A stretch of 64,000 bases of DNA, taken from the NCBI GenBank assembly GCA_015680685.1, contig MNCI01006121.1:84633-148632 (forward strand), given 5' to 3'. Source of the DNA: Gnetum montanum. Its lineage: Eukaryota; Streptophyta; Gnetopsida; Gnetales; Gnetaceae. Below, in pieces: positions 1-11,050 of the stretch. Position 1 is the first letter of the stretch. Each line of letters opens with the position of its first letter. Below the pieces are notes generated by a model. It ran no database searches. It had not been told where the DNA came from and saw only the letters and a list, made by a program, of their open reading frames with translations. The position numbers were made by a program, and so were the translations under genes.

Positions 1-2007
1 AGTATCCTTGTTGCTGGTGGAACTGCCTGAGGTTGCCTTATGGGTAAGGCAACCTTCAACGTGTTTGTCTCTTCACCAAGTGAGGATTCAATGCATACAC
101 CCCAGACTCTTCAAGATGTGACACCATAGGAAAACATCCCTTAGGATGTTCATATTGGCATATGCCACATTCATCATCCTCCTCGGTGTCAGAGTCTACA
201 ACCTTCTCTACTACAACAACTTTGCCCTTACCCCTATATTGGGCACATTTAGCTTCCTTCTTTCTATGCCGATCGTGGTCATTACCTTGTTCTCTAGACT
301 CTTCTACAATTTTTAGCATGATTTATAATTTCTTGTTCAAAGAATCCCACATCTTATCAACCTTTGCCAATATTTCAGATGCAAACTTTTGTAAAGGCAA
401 GGTCTTCCAGTTCACCGCTGCTTCTAATGGTGGTTCTTCCTCCTCGTCACACAATTGGACCTCTCTCTTTCTAAGGGAAGGATCCTGGTTGAATTCTTCT
501 ACACTCTCCTTCTTTCTAAGTTCCCCTTCCTCCTTGGCCACCTATTCGATGAGGCACTGCAATTGATGGGCCCTTAGCTCCGACAGTCATCCCTAAGCAT
601 ACACACCAAGGGTCTTTCACGTTTCAAAATAAAGCCCATCAATGATGTGGAGAAGTTGTGCCCACTAAGAGTAGCCATGACCAGGGCAGCGATGCAACAA
701 TGAGTAGTACCTACTCATGGTGGCATCCAAGGGTTCATGATTCCCTTGCTTCCAACCTTGGATCTACTATCTCAGATTCACCACTCTAGAGTACGTTTGA
801 TACTTGTCGTTGAAATTTTCAAGCATCGTACTCCATCTTCTAATTGATTCCGGCTCCAAGGACTGGTACAAGTTTTTTACTTCCTTGATGAGTGTGCGAG
901 GGAATAGCTTTAGCCTCTGCCAATCATTGTCAATGTTCTGTAGGGTGCAAGCATCATGGAACACCTGCAAGTGAGTTTGCAGATCACAATTGTATCCCCC
1001 TTCAAATCTAGGGATGTTTTTCATATCTACGTGCTTGATCTGGCTATCCTTCATGTGCCTAATAGGGATTTGAACTACCTCAGCGATCTAGAGCATGCTC
1101 CGAGTAGCCAACAATGGCTCATCTAAGTCATAGTCTTGCTGAGGATCATGATGTCTGTGATGATTCTGGCTACCCCTTCGTTCATGCCAGCTAGCATTGT
1201 GCGATTGGTCACACATTTCCTCACGCTGTCCCTTCTGAACCTTTTTACCATCATCCTTTTGCTCCTTTCTACCCCTGTTATGATCCGAGCCTGAGCTGGA
1301 TGAAGATGTAGGAGAGCAAGAGGATGGAGAAGAAGGAGAGGTATCGCCACCACTCCGGTGTCAATCTCCCCCTCTACCCTGATGACAGCCTCGATCAGCC
1401 TACCCATCATTGCTATGTGACCCTCCATCTCCTTGAGGATCTTGGTCACTTAGNAATGATAGCCTCGATCAGCCTACCCATCATTGCTATGTGACCCTCC
1501 ATCTCCTTGAGGATCTTGGTCACTTAGAGGCTTGTTCTAAATGATGTACTAGAGGATCTACTGCCCCAGGGGAGGTTCGGTCGAATGGGTATCATGAAAT
1601 ATGGGATCCCCATCGTCCTACAGCCCTTGCGAGAATAAGGGGTTACTAAATTCTTTCCCCTTCAGATGTTCATATCTTTCTACCTGTTGCTGGTCTTGTG
1701 CTCATTGAGCCTCAATGGGACAATAGTCCCAGTAGTCATGGTCCTCTATGACATACTCCACTCCATGGTCCTGGATGCCTAGTCTGCCAAGATTGTGAAA
1801 TAGCATTGCAGGAGCTGATCGGTCAGGTGGTAGTACGATGTTGCCCTCCATGTCCTGCCATCGTAGATGCTCATCCTGATGTAGGACGAAAGTGAAGTCA
1901 AGAACATAATTATCAGGATGCTTGTACACCACTCGACATTCTTGTGGCACTAGTGGGTTGGATACCTCTCTCCTGTGAGAAGACATATTGGACGTTAGAT
2001 GGTCCAT
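1..2007 (-). pseudogene. Gag-like polyprotein of E1, degraded
   Basis: Gag should bind element RNA and build the retrotransposon particle in the cytoplasm. Reading from 2007 downward, the N-terminal block holds 'VVYKHPDNYVLDFTFVLHQD' (about 1920-1860), shared with E2. The central retrotransposon-gag block (1054-767) has 'NIPRFEGGYN', 'LQVFHDACTLQNID' and 'LKLFPRTLIKEV'. A charged block (541-323) and a zinc-knuckle-like block (319-56) with 'CGICQYEHPKGC' follow. The knuckle spacing is C-x2-C-x3-H-x3-C, not the usual CX2CX4HX4C. Several stops and frame changes separate the blocks, and a sequence duplication at 1381-1527 adds damage. Not functional as it stands; family assignment is strong. Confidence 0.75.
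1381..1527. repeat. 73-bp tandem duplication around a single N
   Basis: Positions 1381-1453 and 1455-1527 are nearly identical 73-bp copies separated by one undetermined base at 1454. The copy falls inside the gag of E1 and would not be needed by any reading frame. A single N between two matching ends is typical of a contig join whose overlap was not collapsed, so I read it as an assembly artefact, not biology. Confidence 0.85.
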
Positions 2008-2133
2008 GTAATCAATGTACCTTACTATTTACTTTAATCTGCCTAGCGTGCATAAATGTTTCTATGCTGGGTCCATTCCAATGACTTGAATGATAATTTG
2101 ACTAAGGTTAGATGACACATGTAAGACTAATAG

Positions 2134-2151
2134 TCCCGAGCAACGGTGCCA
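2134..2151 (-). promoter_or_regulatory. E1 primer binding site, tRNA-Asp type
   Basis: The plus strand reads as the 3' end of plant tRNA-Asp (TCCCCGGCAACGGCGCCA), matching 15 of 18 bases. The element's own strand is therefore complementary to the tRNA, as needed to prime minus-strand DNA synthesis. It lies 1 bp from the LTR end. Confidence 0.8.
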
Positions 2152-2152
2152 A

Positions 2153-2890
2153 TGATGAGTGGCTAGGTACCCCTACGCCCAACCATACAAATCACGGGTG
2201 TTCACACGCGACTCGGTTGAATTCTGTAGACTGTAAGCACTTAACATACACTAGACTCTAGCCAGTGAAACCTTGGGTTAGAACGGTCATTGCCTTCCTA
2301 ATCTCACTTGTGATGTTTTATTTACGATGGTTAAGTGAGATTAAGGCTAATGATTTTTATAACTTTTTACTTATCTTTTGCTATCTAATTAAGGTATGAA
2401 AAGTAAGGAATAAACTATTTTCTAATCTATAATTATTCTAGTTTGTATTCTAACTATTCCTAACATAAGTATTTGATCCCATCTTCTAGGCACATTCTAA
2501 GCATTCCCTAAGCACTTTTGGGTTACCAGATGTTAAGCGTCACTAGGTTTACCAAGTGTTGGGTTTACATTTGAGATGGTCGTACTTATGGCCTTTACGG
2601 ACTATAAAGGAGTGATAGTGATTAAAATGACAATAACAGAAAATTAAGTAATTAACAAAGCATAAACATATTAAACTACTGGATGCATAAAATGGCTAAG
2701 TCCAAATGCTACAAGGAATGCTTGAAGAGTTCATCTTTATTGTCGTCATGTCAATGGGCTCAGATACATCAATGCTCAAATAAAGAGCCGATCACTTTTC
2801 TTACACTTGTTGCGGGCACTTGGAAAATATTCTATCTCCTACGGGAATAAACTACAAGAGCTTTGCTACAACTAACTAGGGGTTCCTGCA
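2153..2890 (-). repeat. E1 5' LTR, outer end uncertain
   Basis: Begins TGATGAGTGG and continues 'ggtacccctacgcccaacca', shared with the LTRs of E3 and E4. Similarity continues to the 'agagctttgctac' segment (about 2850-2870). Past about 2890 the sequence no longer resembles the other LTRs, and the GATATC palindrome array and terminal CATCA are missing, so this LTR is probably truncated at its outer (U3) side. Confidence 0.65.
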
Positions 2891-2899
2891 TTTTGCTAA

Positions 2900-3300
2900 A
2901 TGTGCACTCTAGTGTTGGTGGAATTTTTGGCATGGGCTCTAGGTGCCCCTTCTTGACTTGCATGAGTTAGTCGAGGGTTGCTTCAAGCTTTAGGTTGTAC
3001 CTATAGCGTATCACAAACTAGCTTATGAGATCCTCCAGAGAAGAGATTGAGGCCTTAGGTACTGTGCAATACAAGTCTAAGGCTTTGCCAGTGAGTGACA
3101 TGGGGAACATGTGCATGATGGCATGTGGCCAAGCTTGAAGGAGCACACACTTAGATTGAAATGTGACCACGTATGTGTTGGGGTCCCCTTTACCATTATC
3201 CTTGGTGAGTTGAATTAGTGAGACCCTAGTTGGAAAAGTCAAGGGTGGGACTATAGGACTTATGGGATCATCCTGATAGAAGTCCACCACCTTGACGGTT
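2900..3300 (-). pseudogene. Gag fragment of a second Ty3/gypsy element (Tat-like)
   Basis: The minus-strand reading frame 3290-3018 contains 'YVVTFQSKCVLLQAWPHAIM' and 'MFPMSLTGKALDLYC', the pattern of the retrotransposon gag domain in Tat-type gypsy elements. This differs from the gag of E1 next to it, so this is another element into which E1 may have inserted, or a rearranged junction. Stops follow downstream of 3018. No LTR or pol for this element can be tied to it inside the window. Confidence 0.6.
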
Positions 3301-4172
3301 TTGAAGGAGGCAACTTTGAGTTAGTAGATCTCCTCCATCAAACTTTGGATCAACTAGAATGTCTGATCTAAGCTTGAGGATGTGCCAGTCAGTTGCATTG
3401 GCTAGGCTTGTGTTGGTTGCGTAGCATAGGATTAGATTGTTGGTTGCAAAGTTTGCTAGTTTAACATCGTAGTAGATGATCGTTGCCAATTTAACATCGT
3501 AATGGACGGGTTTAGTTGATGTGTTAGCTGAGCGATGGACATAGTGACTAAGGTGGGCCATACATGAGTGGGTTAAACAAGTGCTGTGAGTGCCTATGAG
3601 ACAAGCAGGACATAGGATGCCTAAATCATCTAGGGCTAAAAGGTGGCCTCTACGTGAGCATAGGGTTGCGAAAATGCAACGGTTGTTAGCAAGAAAGGCT
3701 AAATTGGCATGGTCATCATCTTGAAGAGGATGAGTGGACCAAACCAAGGAGGGGCCAGACTAGGGAATGGTTATTAGAAAATAATGTAGAGGGGGCTCTC
3801 ACATTTAGAGTAGGCCTCAAACTCATATTCTTCCTCTTATGAGGCTTCCTCATAGGTTGTCCCTGCATCATGTTCATTTGCATGAATGAGTTGGGACAAC
3901 AAGTGGTGGTAGGACTATGTGAGTGGGATTATGTTGAAAAAAGAGGGGTTGCACTCTCGTCCATCCCAATAGACTCATTCGTAGTCCTATTTTACCTCTA
4001 AGTTAAGGCAACCCACCGGTAATACAACTTGGACTTTGGCACAAACAAAATTATATTGTTTGTGGCTTAGCATGGCACGCTTTGGGTAAATTGTGGTGTC
4101 AAATGTGTTAGACACTGATGTGGAAGGTTGATCTTAATTCATGTTCACAAATCAAGTTGTAAGAGTTGCTAT
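3301..4172. other. No recognisable gene
   Basis: A 159-codon open stretch lies on the minus strand (3747-3268), but its sequence looks like no known domain and overlaps the gag fragment. It may be an unalignable gag N-terminus or leader of the 2.9-3.3 kb element. Short repeats such as 'agtttaacatcgtagtagat' and 'atttaacatcgtaatgga' (about 3455-3510) suggest low-complexity leader sequence. Confidence 0.4.
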
Positions 4173-4455
4173 GTGCAAAAAATGGCTAACTCTGAAAACT
4201 GCAAAAAAATGACTAAGTCTGCTAGTAGCAAAAAAATGACAAGTATAAAAATGTAGAAAAATTAACTAAGTGTAAAATTATAAAAAATTGGCTAAGTATG
4301 AAATTGCAGAAATTTGGCTAAGTATGAAAATGTAGAAAAAATGCTAAGTAGAAAAATGCAGAAAAAATGTTAAATATGGAAATGCAAAAAAAATGCTCAC
4401 TATAGAAATGTAGAAAAAAAATGCTAATTGTGAAAGCTACTAAAAATGGCTAACT
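4173..4455. repeat. Degenerate 27-bp tandem array
   Basis: About ten imperfect units of roughly 26-28 bp follow the pattern 'ctaagtatgaaaatgcag' plus a run of A and TGG. Units range from well conserved (about 4300-4400) to poorly conserved at both ends. No reading frame is kept, because the unit length varies. It looks like an old minisatellite, possibly from a retrotransposon leader. Confidence 0.8.
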
Positions 4456-5198
4456 CTAGTGTTATGCTTGCTACATTGGAGCCAACTATGCTTTCCCGAG
4501 CACCTAGAATTTTGGTAAGTGCTAAAGATATGCTTTGGCTTTTGTCCAATGGGGTTTCAATGGAACTGATGATGGGTCCAGTCTACACCAACCAGTGGTG
4601 GAGAGAGCACATGGGACAATAATCAGAAAATGCAAAAGGAAATGGCAAGGCCCTCTTTCTAGCACCAAAAAAACATGAATTGGTTTTAACCCAACACAAA
4701 CTACTATGGGTTGTACTCTTGATAGTTTGTTTGTAAAGGTACAACATCAACTATTAGCATACATGGACCGGTAAATTTGTTAGTTAGTGTGGCGAAGGAG
4801 TGATTAATTGAGTTGATGTGACTTGATTATTGATATGCAATTGACACCGATCAGATTTGGCCTAATTTCATCTGAAGTCAGTTTCAATACCTAAGGGACT
4901 TATGGGCCAATTAACGCGTCAGGGAAAACGTTGGAAACAACACTTAATTGCACAAACAACAAAGGCCAGGGTGATATGGTTACTAGAAAAGAAATATAAC
5001 TATCTGAAACTCACATTAATTTGCAAAATCTATGCAAGTTGCAGATACATTTACTCGTAATCATTTGAGGAGTATCATATGATAAAAGGTTCAAGACGTC
5101 GATGGAGAAATAGTTGCACATAGATCACAGAAATTTTTATTCTCAGCGCCACAAAATATTGTATTAAAGAAAGCAAGTAAAGGAGAATTTTCTGCACA
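4456..5198. other. No recognisable gene
   Basis: AT-rich sequence without a convincing reading frame, structural RNA or LTR. The stretch just before the GH88-like fragment may be its old 3' flank. Confidence 0.4.
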
Positions 5199-5612
5199 TC
5201 AACCTTTATGGAGCCTGAGGAGAGCATCCAGATAATAGTAGTCACCAAAAATCAAAGCAGTGTCATACGACTGTTTGATGTAGTAAGCAGTTCCATTGCC
5301 TAAAATGGCAGGAATTTTGATTCTCTGCCACCTGCTCTGTATATCTCTGCCAAAACTTTCAGCAATTCCATTGCAAAAGATTTGTATCTTTCTCTTTCCT
5401 GCCCACCCATAAAACCAGAGAGCTCCAGCAGTCCACCTGCAACAATGGCGGCTGCAGATGTGTCTCTAGGCTGGTAAGATTGAGATCCAGCAGCATCAAA
5501 ATCGCAGAAGGGTACTTTATCATCGGACCCCACATTTCTGATAAAGAAACAGCAGTTTTTTTAGCTGTCTGTAGAAATCTGGGAATCGGGTATACCTATG
5601 CATCAAAAGAAT
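5199..5612 (-). pseudogene. GH88-like unsaturated glucuronyl hydrolase, C-terminal fragment with frameshifts
   Basis: Family GH88 enzymes remove the unsaturated uronic acid left on oligosaccharides by polysaccharide lyases. On the minus strand I see, in order, 'RFLQTAKKTAVSLSE', 'KVPFCDFDAAG', 'PRDTSAAAIVAGGLLELS', 'ILGNGTAYYIKQSYD' and 'GDYYYLDALLRLHKG' before a TGA stop at 5201-5199. These match the last helices of the (alpha/alpha)6-barrel family, including the conserved DFDA and DTSAAA blocks. The blocks sit in alternating frames: one shift lies near 5535 and one near 5310, with perhaps a third near 5600. Only about 130 codons are present against roughly 350-400 for the family, and no upstream exon is visible. 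It is most likely a pseudogene or relic exon. GH88 is best known from bacteria and fungi, so an origin by transfer is possible but untested. Confidence 0.6.
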
Positions 5613-6101
5613 TCGATTCTTGGAAGTGAGGAATGGAGGATTGGTGATTCTGAATGTGTTTGGGTATGTGTGCCATAAGAAAAAGTGGGTATGGATTCGT
5701 AGCCGAGGACATGATAGAGAAAATTTAAATATATTAGTTTTTTAAGAAAATTAAATCTCATATATCATTAAAAAAAACATTGTAGAATATAGAACAAGTA
5801 AATTTAAAATATTGTTAATGCTTAAAAATTGCACAAGATTGCAATATCACCATAACGGAAGCAAGAAAATTTGCAAAGGTATGGAGGGCATGGAATCCAT
5901 TTCCTTACTTAAAACTCATAATCAGGCCAAACATATAATTTCTACAACTAAAATGACAGCAATAAAATGAAATGCTTTTGTTACTCAATCCAGTCTTTCC
6001 AAGAATAAAATAAAGCATCAAGCTTCAACCAAATTTCTAACAAATTCTACTGCTAAGACTTTCCATTGCTAATTCCATTGCTAAGAGGCCAGTGCTGATG
6101 C
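5613..6101. other. No recognisable gene
   Basis: AT-rich flank of the GH88-like fragment. No start codon context, upstream exon or clear promoter can be argued from the sequence. Confidence 0.4.
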
Positions 6102-6271
6102 TGATGCTATAGAAAACGAAGACCAAGCCTGGAAAATATGTGCGCACAGTTTTTGAATTTCACTGATGCATATGCTTGTTACCACCTGATGCTATAGAAA
6201 ACGAAGACCAAGCCTGGAAAATATGTGCGCACAGTTTTTGAATTTCACTGATGCATATGCTTGTTACCACT
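6102..6271. repeat. Exact 85-bp tandem duplication
   Basis: Positions 6102-6186 and 6187-6271 are two copies, apparently identical, beginning 'tgatgctatagaaaacgaag'. Identity without drift implies a recent duplication or an assembly error, since the surrounding repeats are all diverged. Confidence 0.85.
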
Positions 6272-6540
6272 GTATATATGGGAGGTTGCGGGAGGGATTT
6301 CAATAGAATTGTCAGCCAGCTCACAGTGCCTGGTAATTGCCAGTTGCCACCGGAAGGTGGAGGAAGGGATTTTGATAAAATTGTCAGCCAGCACACAGTG
6401 CCTGGTATTTGCCAGTTACCACTGTATATATGGAAGGTGGAGGGAGGGTGGAGGGAGGGATTAGCCAGTTACCACTGTATTTACGGGAGGTAGAAGGAGA
6501 GGGAGGGATTTTGACAGTGCCTTGGCAGTTGCCACTTTGG
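6266..6540. repeat. Imperfect G-rich tandem repeat, about four units
   Basis: Units of about 50-80 bp start with 'taccactgtatatatggga' or 'tgccaccggaaggtgga' and end with 'tgccagt'. They contain 'gtcagccagc.cacagtgcctgg' and runs such as 'ggagggagggtggagggagg' (about 6428-6450). The G-run segment could form a G-quadruplex on the plus strand. No function is evident. Confidence 0.7.
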
Positions 6541-7243
6541 TGGGTTTTATTTAGAGTACCGTAGTTGCCAAATTGTTGTAACTTTTGTCCTGTGCCAGAG
6601 TTTTTATTGGTAAACTTAAACTGGACAAGAAACTTGAACCTTCAATTCTTTCACTTTAACGATTCATATTCTAAATAAATATTATTATTTTTTTAATTAA
6701 GAATTTATTTTATTTTATTTAATAATGGTTTCTAGATGCTACTCCTAATACACATGAGCATGATTGATGATAATCATTTCAAGAAACATACCCCAGCACA
6801 ATGAATATAATTACAATGAAAGTAATTAAAGCACAGTAAAGATACTTCCTAAATACAATTTTCAAGCAGCTGACATGCAACACTCAAAAGACTTTTCTAG
6901 GTAGGCATTCGTGTTTCCACTTTTCGAGCTTGCATTGGTTTTGTCATTGTTAGCATAAGTTGGAATGCACCACACTTATACATCCCAGGCAAAATTTTCT
7001 AGAATTTCTTTGGAATTAAAATGAGTAAAGGACTTGTAATTGAAATACATCAAATAAAAAATTGTTTGCATATAATTTTTTTGACACATAAATTAGAATT
7101 TTATAGGTTGCCATTTTTACTTAGGATTGAATTTATAACTTAAAGCTTTCAAATCAAAAGTTTTACCACTAAACTAACATCTCATTATTAATTTTATTAT
7201 AGAATTGGTTTGCCTTTACAAATTAGAAACTTAACTTCATCAT
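6541..7243. other. No recognisable gene
   Basis: AT-rich intergenic sequence directly left of the copia insertion. No long reading frame or repeat is visible. Confidence 0.4.
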
Positions 7244-7248
7244 CAAAT

Positions 7249-7627
7249 TGTTGGCCATGGTTATCTTGCTAAATTTAGGCTGCAAAAATTCAGCTACGGT
7301 TATCCTACTAAATTTAGGCTATGCTAAATTTTGGCTACAGTTATCCTGCTAAATTTAGGCTATGCTAAATTTAGGGTATGGTTATTAAAAATAGCCGATG
7401 ATTATTTAGTTATTTAAGGGACCTCCATCACCTCAATTTTTGTACCCATAACATATATCCCCTTTCTCTCTCATTCTTACATTCTTCTATTGCATGAGAG
7501 AGACGCTTCTTCTTGTTCTCTCCTTGTGATTTCCATTTCTGATAATAAGATCCTTCTACATTTGCTTGTGGTTCAATTGCTCTTTATTTTCATCTCATTT
7601 CATATTTTGCTGCCAGATCTGCTAACA
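7249..7627 (+). repeat. Copia 5' LTR
   Basis: Starts TGTTGGCCATGG and ends GCTAACA, 379 bp. The first 130 bp carry a subrepeat of 'ggttatcctgctaaatttag' and 'gctatgctaaattt' with more units than the 3' LTR. A TATA-like 'tatttaaggg' lies near 7412-7421, a plausible promoter. The region near 7600 has a short insertion relative to the 3' LTR. Confidence 0.95.
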
Positions 7628-7628
7628 A

Positions 7629-7640
7629 TGGTATCGAAGC
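7629..7640 (+). promoter_or_regulatory. Copia primer binding site, tRNA-iMet type
   Basis: TGGTATCGAAGC lies 1 bp after the LTR and closely resembles the usual plant copia site TGGTATCAGAGC, complementary to the 3' end of initiator tRNA-Met. Confidence 0.85.
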
Positions 7641-7692
7641 AAGGTTCATAGTCTGTGGAAGTGTTGCAGATCATGCATACAAATTTTACAAA

Positions 7693-8526
7693 ATGGCTGG
7701 CAAATACGAAATAGATAAGTTCAATGGAAGCAACTTCACATTGTGGAAAATGAAGATACAGGCAATTTTGTGTAAAGATAATTGCGTGGCAGCTATTGGA
7801 GAAAGGCCGCAAGAGGTCACGGATGACAGCAAGTGGAATGAAATGGATGGAAATGCTATTGCTAATTTACACTTAGCACTAGCAGATGGGTTTCTTTCAA
7901 GTATTGCAGAAAAGAAGACGGCAAAGGAAATATGGGACACTCTGACGAAGTTGTACGAGGCTAAATCACTCCACAACAAAATCTTCTTGAAGAGAAGACT
8001 TTACACTCTTCGTATGGCAGAAACCTTATCAGTAACTGACCATATCAACACCCTAAATACTTTATTTTCTCAACTCACATCGTTGGGCTATAAAGTAGAT
8101 TGGATGCTCCATGCAGAAATTTTACTTCAAATTCTACCTGATTTATATGATCAGCTCATCATCAACTTGACCAACAATGTCCTTATGGATGCTCTTGTCT
8201 TTGACGAGGTTGCAGCTACAGTTCTTAAAGAAGAAAGTCGGTGCAAGAACAAGGAAGATAGGTTGGCAAACAAGGTGGAGGCCTTAACAATGATGAGAGG
8301 GAGATCCATGGAACGTGATTCCAATTGGAACCAAATTCATGATAGATCCAATTCAAGAGGTAAAAGGAGAAACATCACTTGCTACAACTGTGGCAAGAGA
8401 GGACACCTAAAGAAGGAGTGTTGGAACAAGAAGAGTAATGAAAAGAATCCTCAAAGGAATGTGGCAAGTACCTCATATGACGGTGATGTTCTATACAGTG
8501 AGGCAACTATTGCTGAAGGTAGATAG
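7693..8526 (+). pseudogene. Copia gag domain with CCHC zinc knuckle
   Basis: Starts at ATG 7693 (MAGKYEIDKFNGSNFTLWKM), the typical start of plant copia gag. The UBN2-type gag domain covers roughly residues 10-190, and a canonical zinc knuckle 'CYNCGKRGHLKKEC' (CX2CX4HX4C) lies at about residues 230-243. Gag packages the element RNA into particles. A TAG at 8524-8526 ends this part in frame with the downstream protease, and fits a CAG-to-TAG change. The 277-codon gag segment is otherwise open. Confidence 0.9.
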
Positions 8527-8547
8527 AAGCTCATTGATGCTTGGATC

Positions 8548-9860
8548 TTGGATTCAAGAGCAACATGGCACATGACCTCTCGAAGAGAATGGTTTTATCA
8601 CTACAAACCAATCTCAGAAGGATCTGTGTACATGGGAAATGATCATGCTTTGAAAATTACTGGTATTGGTACTATCAAGATAAAGATGTATGATGGCACT
8701 ATTCGCACCATACAAGAGGTACAACATGTGGAGGGCCTGAAGAAAAATCTACTATCTTTAGAACAACTAGATGATGTTGGGTGCAAAACTCATATAGAGA
8801 ATTGGATTCTAAAGATTATCAAAGGTGCGCTTATGGTAATGAAGGCAGAAAAGGTTGCTGCAAATTTGTACATACTTATGGGGAACACACATCAAGTGGG
8901 AGAGTCTTCTATTACATCAACTAATTTGGAAGAAGAATCGACAATGTTGTGGCATCGAAAGCTTGGTCATATGTCAAAACAAGGTTTGAAGATTCTCTCT
9001 AAATAGAGACTACTTCTTGGGCTCAATTTGGTATGTTTACCATTTTGTGAGCATTGTGTTACTAGTAAGCAACATAGATTAAAGTTTAGCACATCAACAG
9101 CTAAGAGTAGAGGCATCTTGGATTTGCTGCACTTTGATGTTTGGCAAGCACCAGTTACTTCCCTAGGAGGAGCAAGATACTTTGTATCTTTCATTGATGA
9201 TTTCTCCGGGAGATGTTGGGTGTATCCAATCAAAAGGAAGGCAGATGTCTTTTCAGTCTTCAAAGTTTTTAGAGTGCAAGTAGAACTTGAGTCCGAACAA
9301 AGAATCAAGTATCTAAGGACTATTAATGGAGGAGAATATAAAACTGATGAATTTAATGCATTTTTCAACAAGAAGGCATCAAGAGGCAGTTCACAGTGGC
9401 ACAAACTCCTCAACAAAATGGAGTGGCAGAATAGATGAATAGAACCTTGTTGGAAAAAACAAGATCAATTTTGAAGGTTGCAAATCTAACCAAGTCATTT
9501 TGGGCAAAAGCAGTTAATACAACCTGCTATTTAATCAATCGGTCTCCATCAACTGCGATTGATCTAAAAACACCAATAGAAATGTGGACTGGTAAGCCAG
9601 CTGTTTATTCTCATCTCCATACATTTGGAAGTTTTGTGTAAGTGATGTACAATGACCAAGAAAGATCAAAGTTGGACCCAAAGTCTAGGAAATGTATCTT
9701 CTTAGGGTATGCTGATGGAGTTAAGGGGTATTGGCTGTAGGATCCCACTACCTGCAAGGTTATCATCAGCAAAGATGTGATATTTGTAGAAGATAAAATG
9801 CAAGAGAAGGGAGATGCTAGCACTTCAAAGGAGAATTAAGAGACTACTAAAATTTAGGTA
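8548..9860 (+). pseudogene. Copia protease, GAG-pre-integrase and integrase, broken
   Basis: The protease begins 'WILDSRATWHM' where active enzymes have DSG; the glycine codon now reads AGA, so the catalytic triplet is damaged. GAG-pre-integrase 'MLWHRKLGHMS' (8945-8978) follows, with a TAG at 9004. The zinc-binding segment 'FCEHCVTSKQH' and integrase core (HFDVWQ; FIDDFSGRCWVY) follow. The second acidic block reads 'LRTINGGEY', so the usual Asp of TDNGGEY is lost. A frameshift near 9375 precedes 'EMNRTLLEKTRSIL'-like sequence, with TAG at 9436. More stops lie at 9639, 9738, 9837 and 9855. Most are one transition away from a sense codon. Confidence 0.88.
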
Positions 9861-9908
9861 GAAGATAAGAAAAAAGCTGAAGATCTAGTTACTTTTGAAA
9901 CAACATCA

Positions 9909-11050
9909 ATGTATGAAGAGAAAGAACCAGTCAAGTTTGAAGCTTATGAAGTTCGTCGATCATCTTGGGTAAAAAGATCACCAACTTGGCACTCAGATTA
10001 TGTTACTAAAAGTAATGTTGCATACTGCCTTTTAACAGAGGATGGAGAGCCCTCAACTTTACATGAGGCTCGTAAAAGTCCAGATGTGTCTTTGTGGATG
10101 GTAGCAATGCAAGAGGAGATTGAAGCTTTACACAAAAACAAAACATGTGATCTTGTTACACTACCACAAGGAAGAAAGGCTATTGGAAACAGATGGGTCT
10201 ACAAGTCAAACGTGATAGTAATGACCAAGTGGAGCGATATCGTGCAAGATTGGTGGTAAAGGGATATGCTCAAAAAGAAGGAATTGACTTCAACGAGATA
10301 TTTTCTCCTATGGTTAGACTTACAACAGTCAGAGTAGTTCTAGCAATGTGTGCTACATTTGACCTACATCTAGAACAACTAGATGTGAAAACTACTTTTC
10401 TACATGGAGATCTTGAAGAAGAGATTTATATGCTCCAACTAGAAGGTTTTGCAAAAGAAGGCAAAGAGAACTTGGTTTGCAAGTTGAAAAAATCTCTATA
10501 TGGCCTCAAATAGGCACCAAGGTGTTGGTACAAGAGATTTGACTCATATATCATGAGCCTTGGGTACAATAGACTTAGTTCAAACCCTTGTACATATTTC
10601 AAGAGGTTTGATGAAGATTTCATCATTTTGCTATTGTATGTGGATGACATGTTGGTTGTAGGTCCCAACAAAGAGAAAATCCAAGAATTGAAGGCACAAT
10701 TGGCTAGGGAATTTGATATGAAAAACTTGGGACCAGCAAACAAGATTCTAGGGATGAAAATTCACCAAGAAAAAAATAACAAGAAGATTTGGCTTTCTCA
10801 GAAAAATTACTTGGGTGAGATCTTGCGACGCTTCAACATGCAAGATTGTAAGCCAATTTCTACCCCACTTCCTATTAATTTCAAATTATCCTCCAAGATG
10901 TGTCCAAGCAATGAAGTAGAGAGGAATGAAATGTCTCCAGTACCATATGCATCAGCAATGGGAAGCCTAATGTTTGCTATGATTTGTATAAGACCAGACA
11001 TTGCACAAGCAATGGGAGCAGTCAGTCGGTACATGGCAAATCCTGGATGA
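9909..11050 (+). pseudogene. Copia reverse transcriptase, two lesions
   Basis: The RT domain is recognisable throughout: 'WMVAMQEEIEALHKNKTCDL' near its start, 'RARLVVKGYAQKEGIDF', 'FDLHLEQLDVKTTFLHGDLE', and the catalytic 'LLYVDDMLVVG' at about 10632-10664. A frameshift near 10205 separates the first two blocks, and a TAG at 10511-10513 interrupts 'LYGLK.APR', where CAG is expected. The frame closes with TGA at 11048, where CGA is expected before 'EHW'. The YVDD catalytic motif is intact, so the enzyme was lost by stops and frameshift, not by active-site decay. Confidence 0.92.

Larger units (their letters stand above)
1..2890 (-). mobile_element. E1: TGATGAG-family Ty3/gypsy element, 5' LTR plus gag, cut by window edge
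   Basis: On the minus strand the order is 5' LTR (2153 to about 2890), tRNA-Asp-type primer binding site (2134-2151), then a gag-like region running off the window at position 1. Gag blocks here match those of E2 (24.7-26.7 kb, plus strand), E3 (about 42.3-43.3 kb) and E4 (49.6-51.6 kb), so the four form one family. The LTR inner end reads TGATGAGT, like the others. The outer LTR end is not clear: similarity to the other LTRs fades near 2890 and the palindrome array seen in the other copies is missing. Nothing past gag is visible, so I cannot say whether this copy had pol. Confidence 0.75.

Noticed and set aside
162-566. Ser-rich 134-codon plus-strand open frame
   Set aside because: It is antisense to E1 gag, which has clear domain similarity to the other copies.
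1381-1527. Tandem duplication inside gag as a biological feature
   Set aside because: The copies are separated by a single N and nearly identical, so an uncollapsed contig overlap is the simpler reading.
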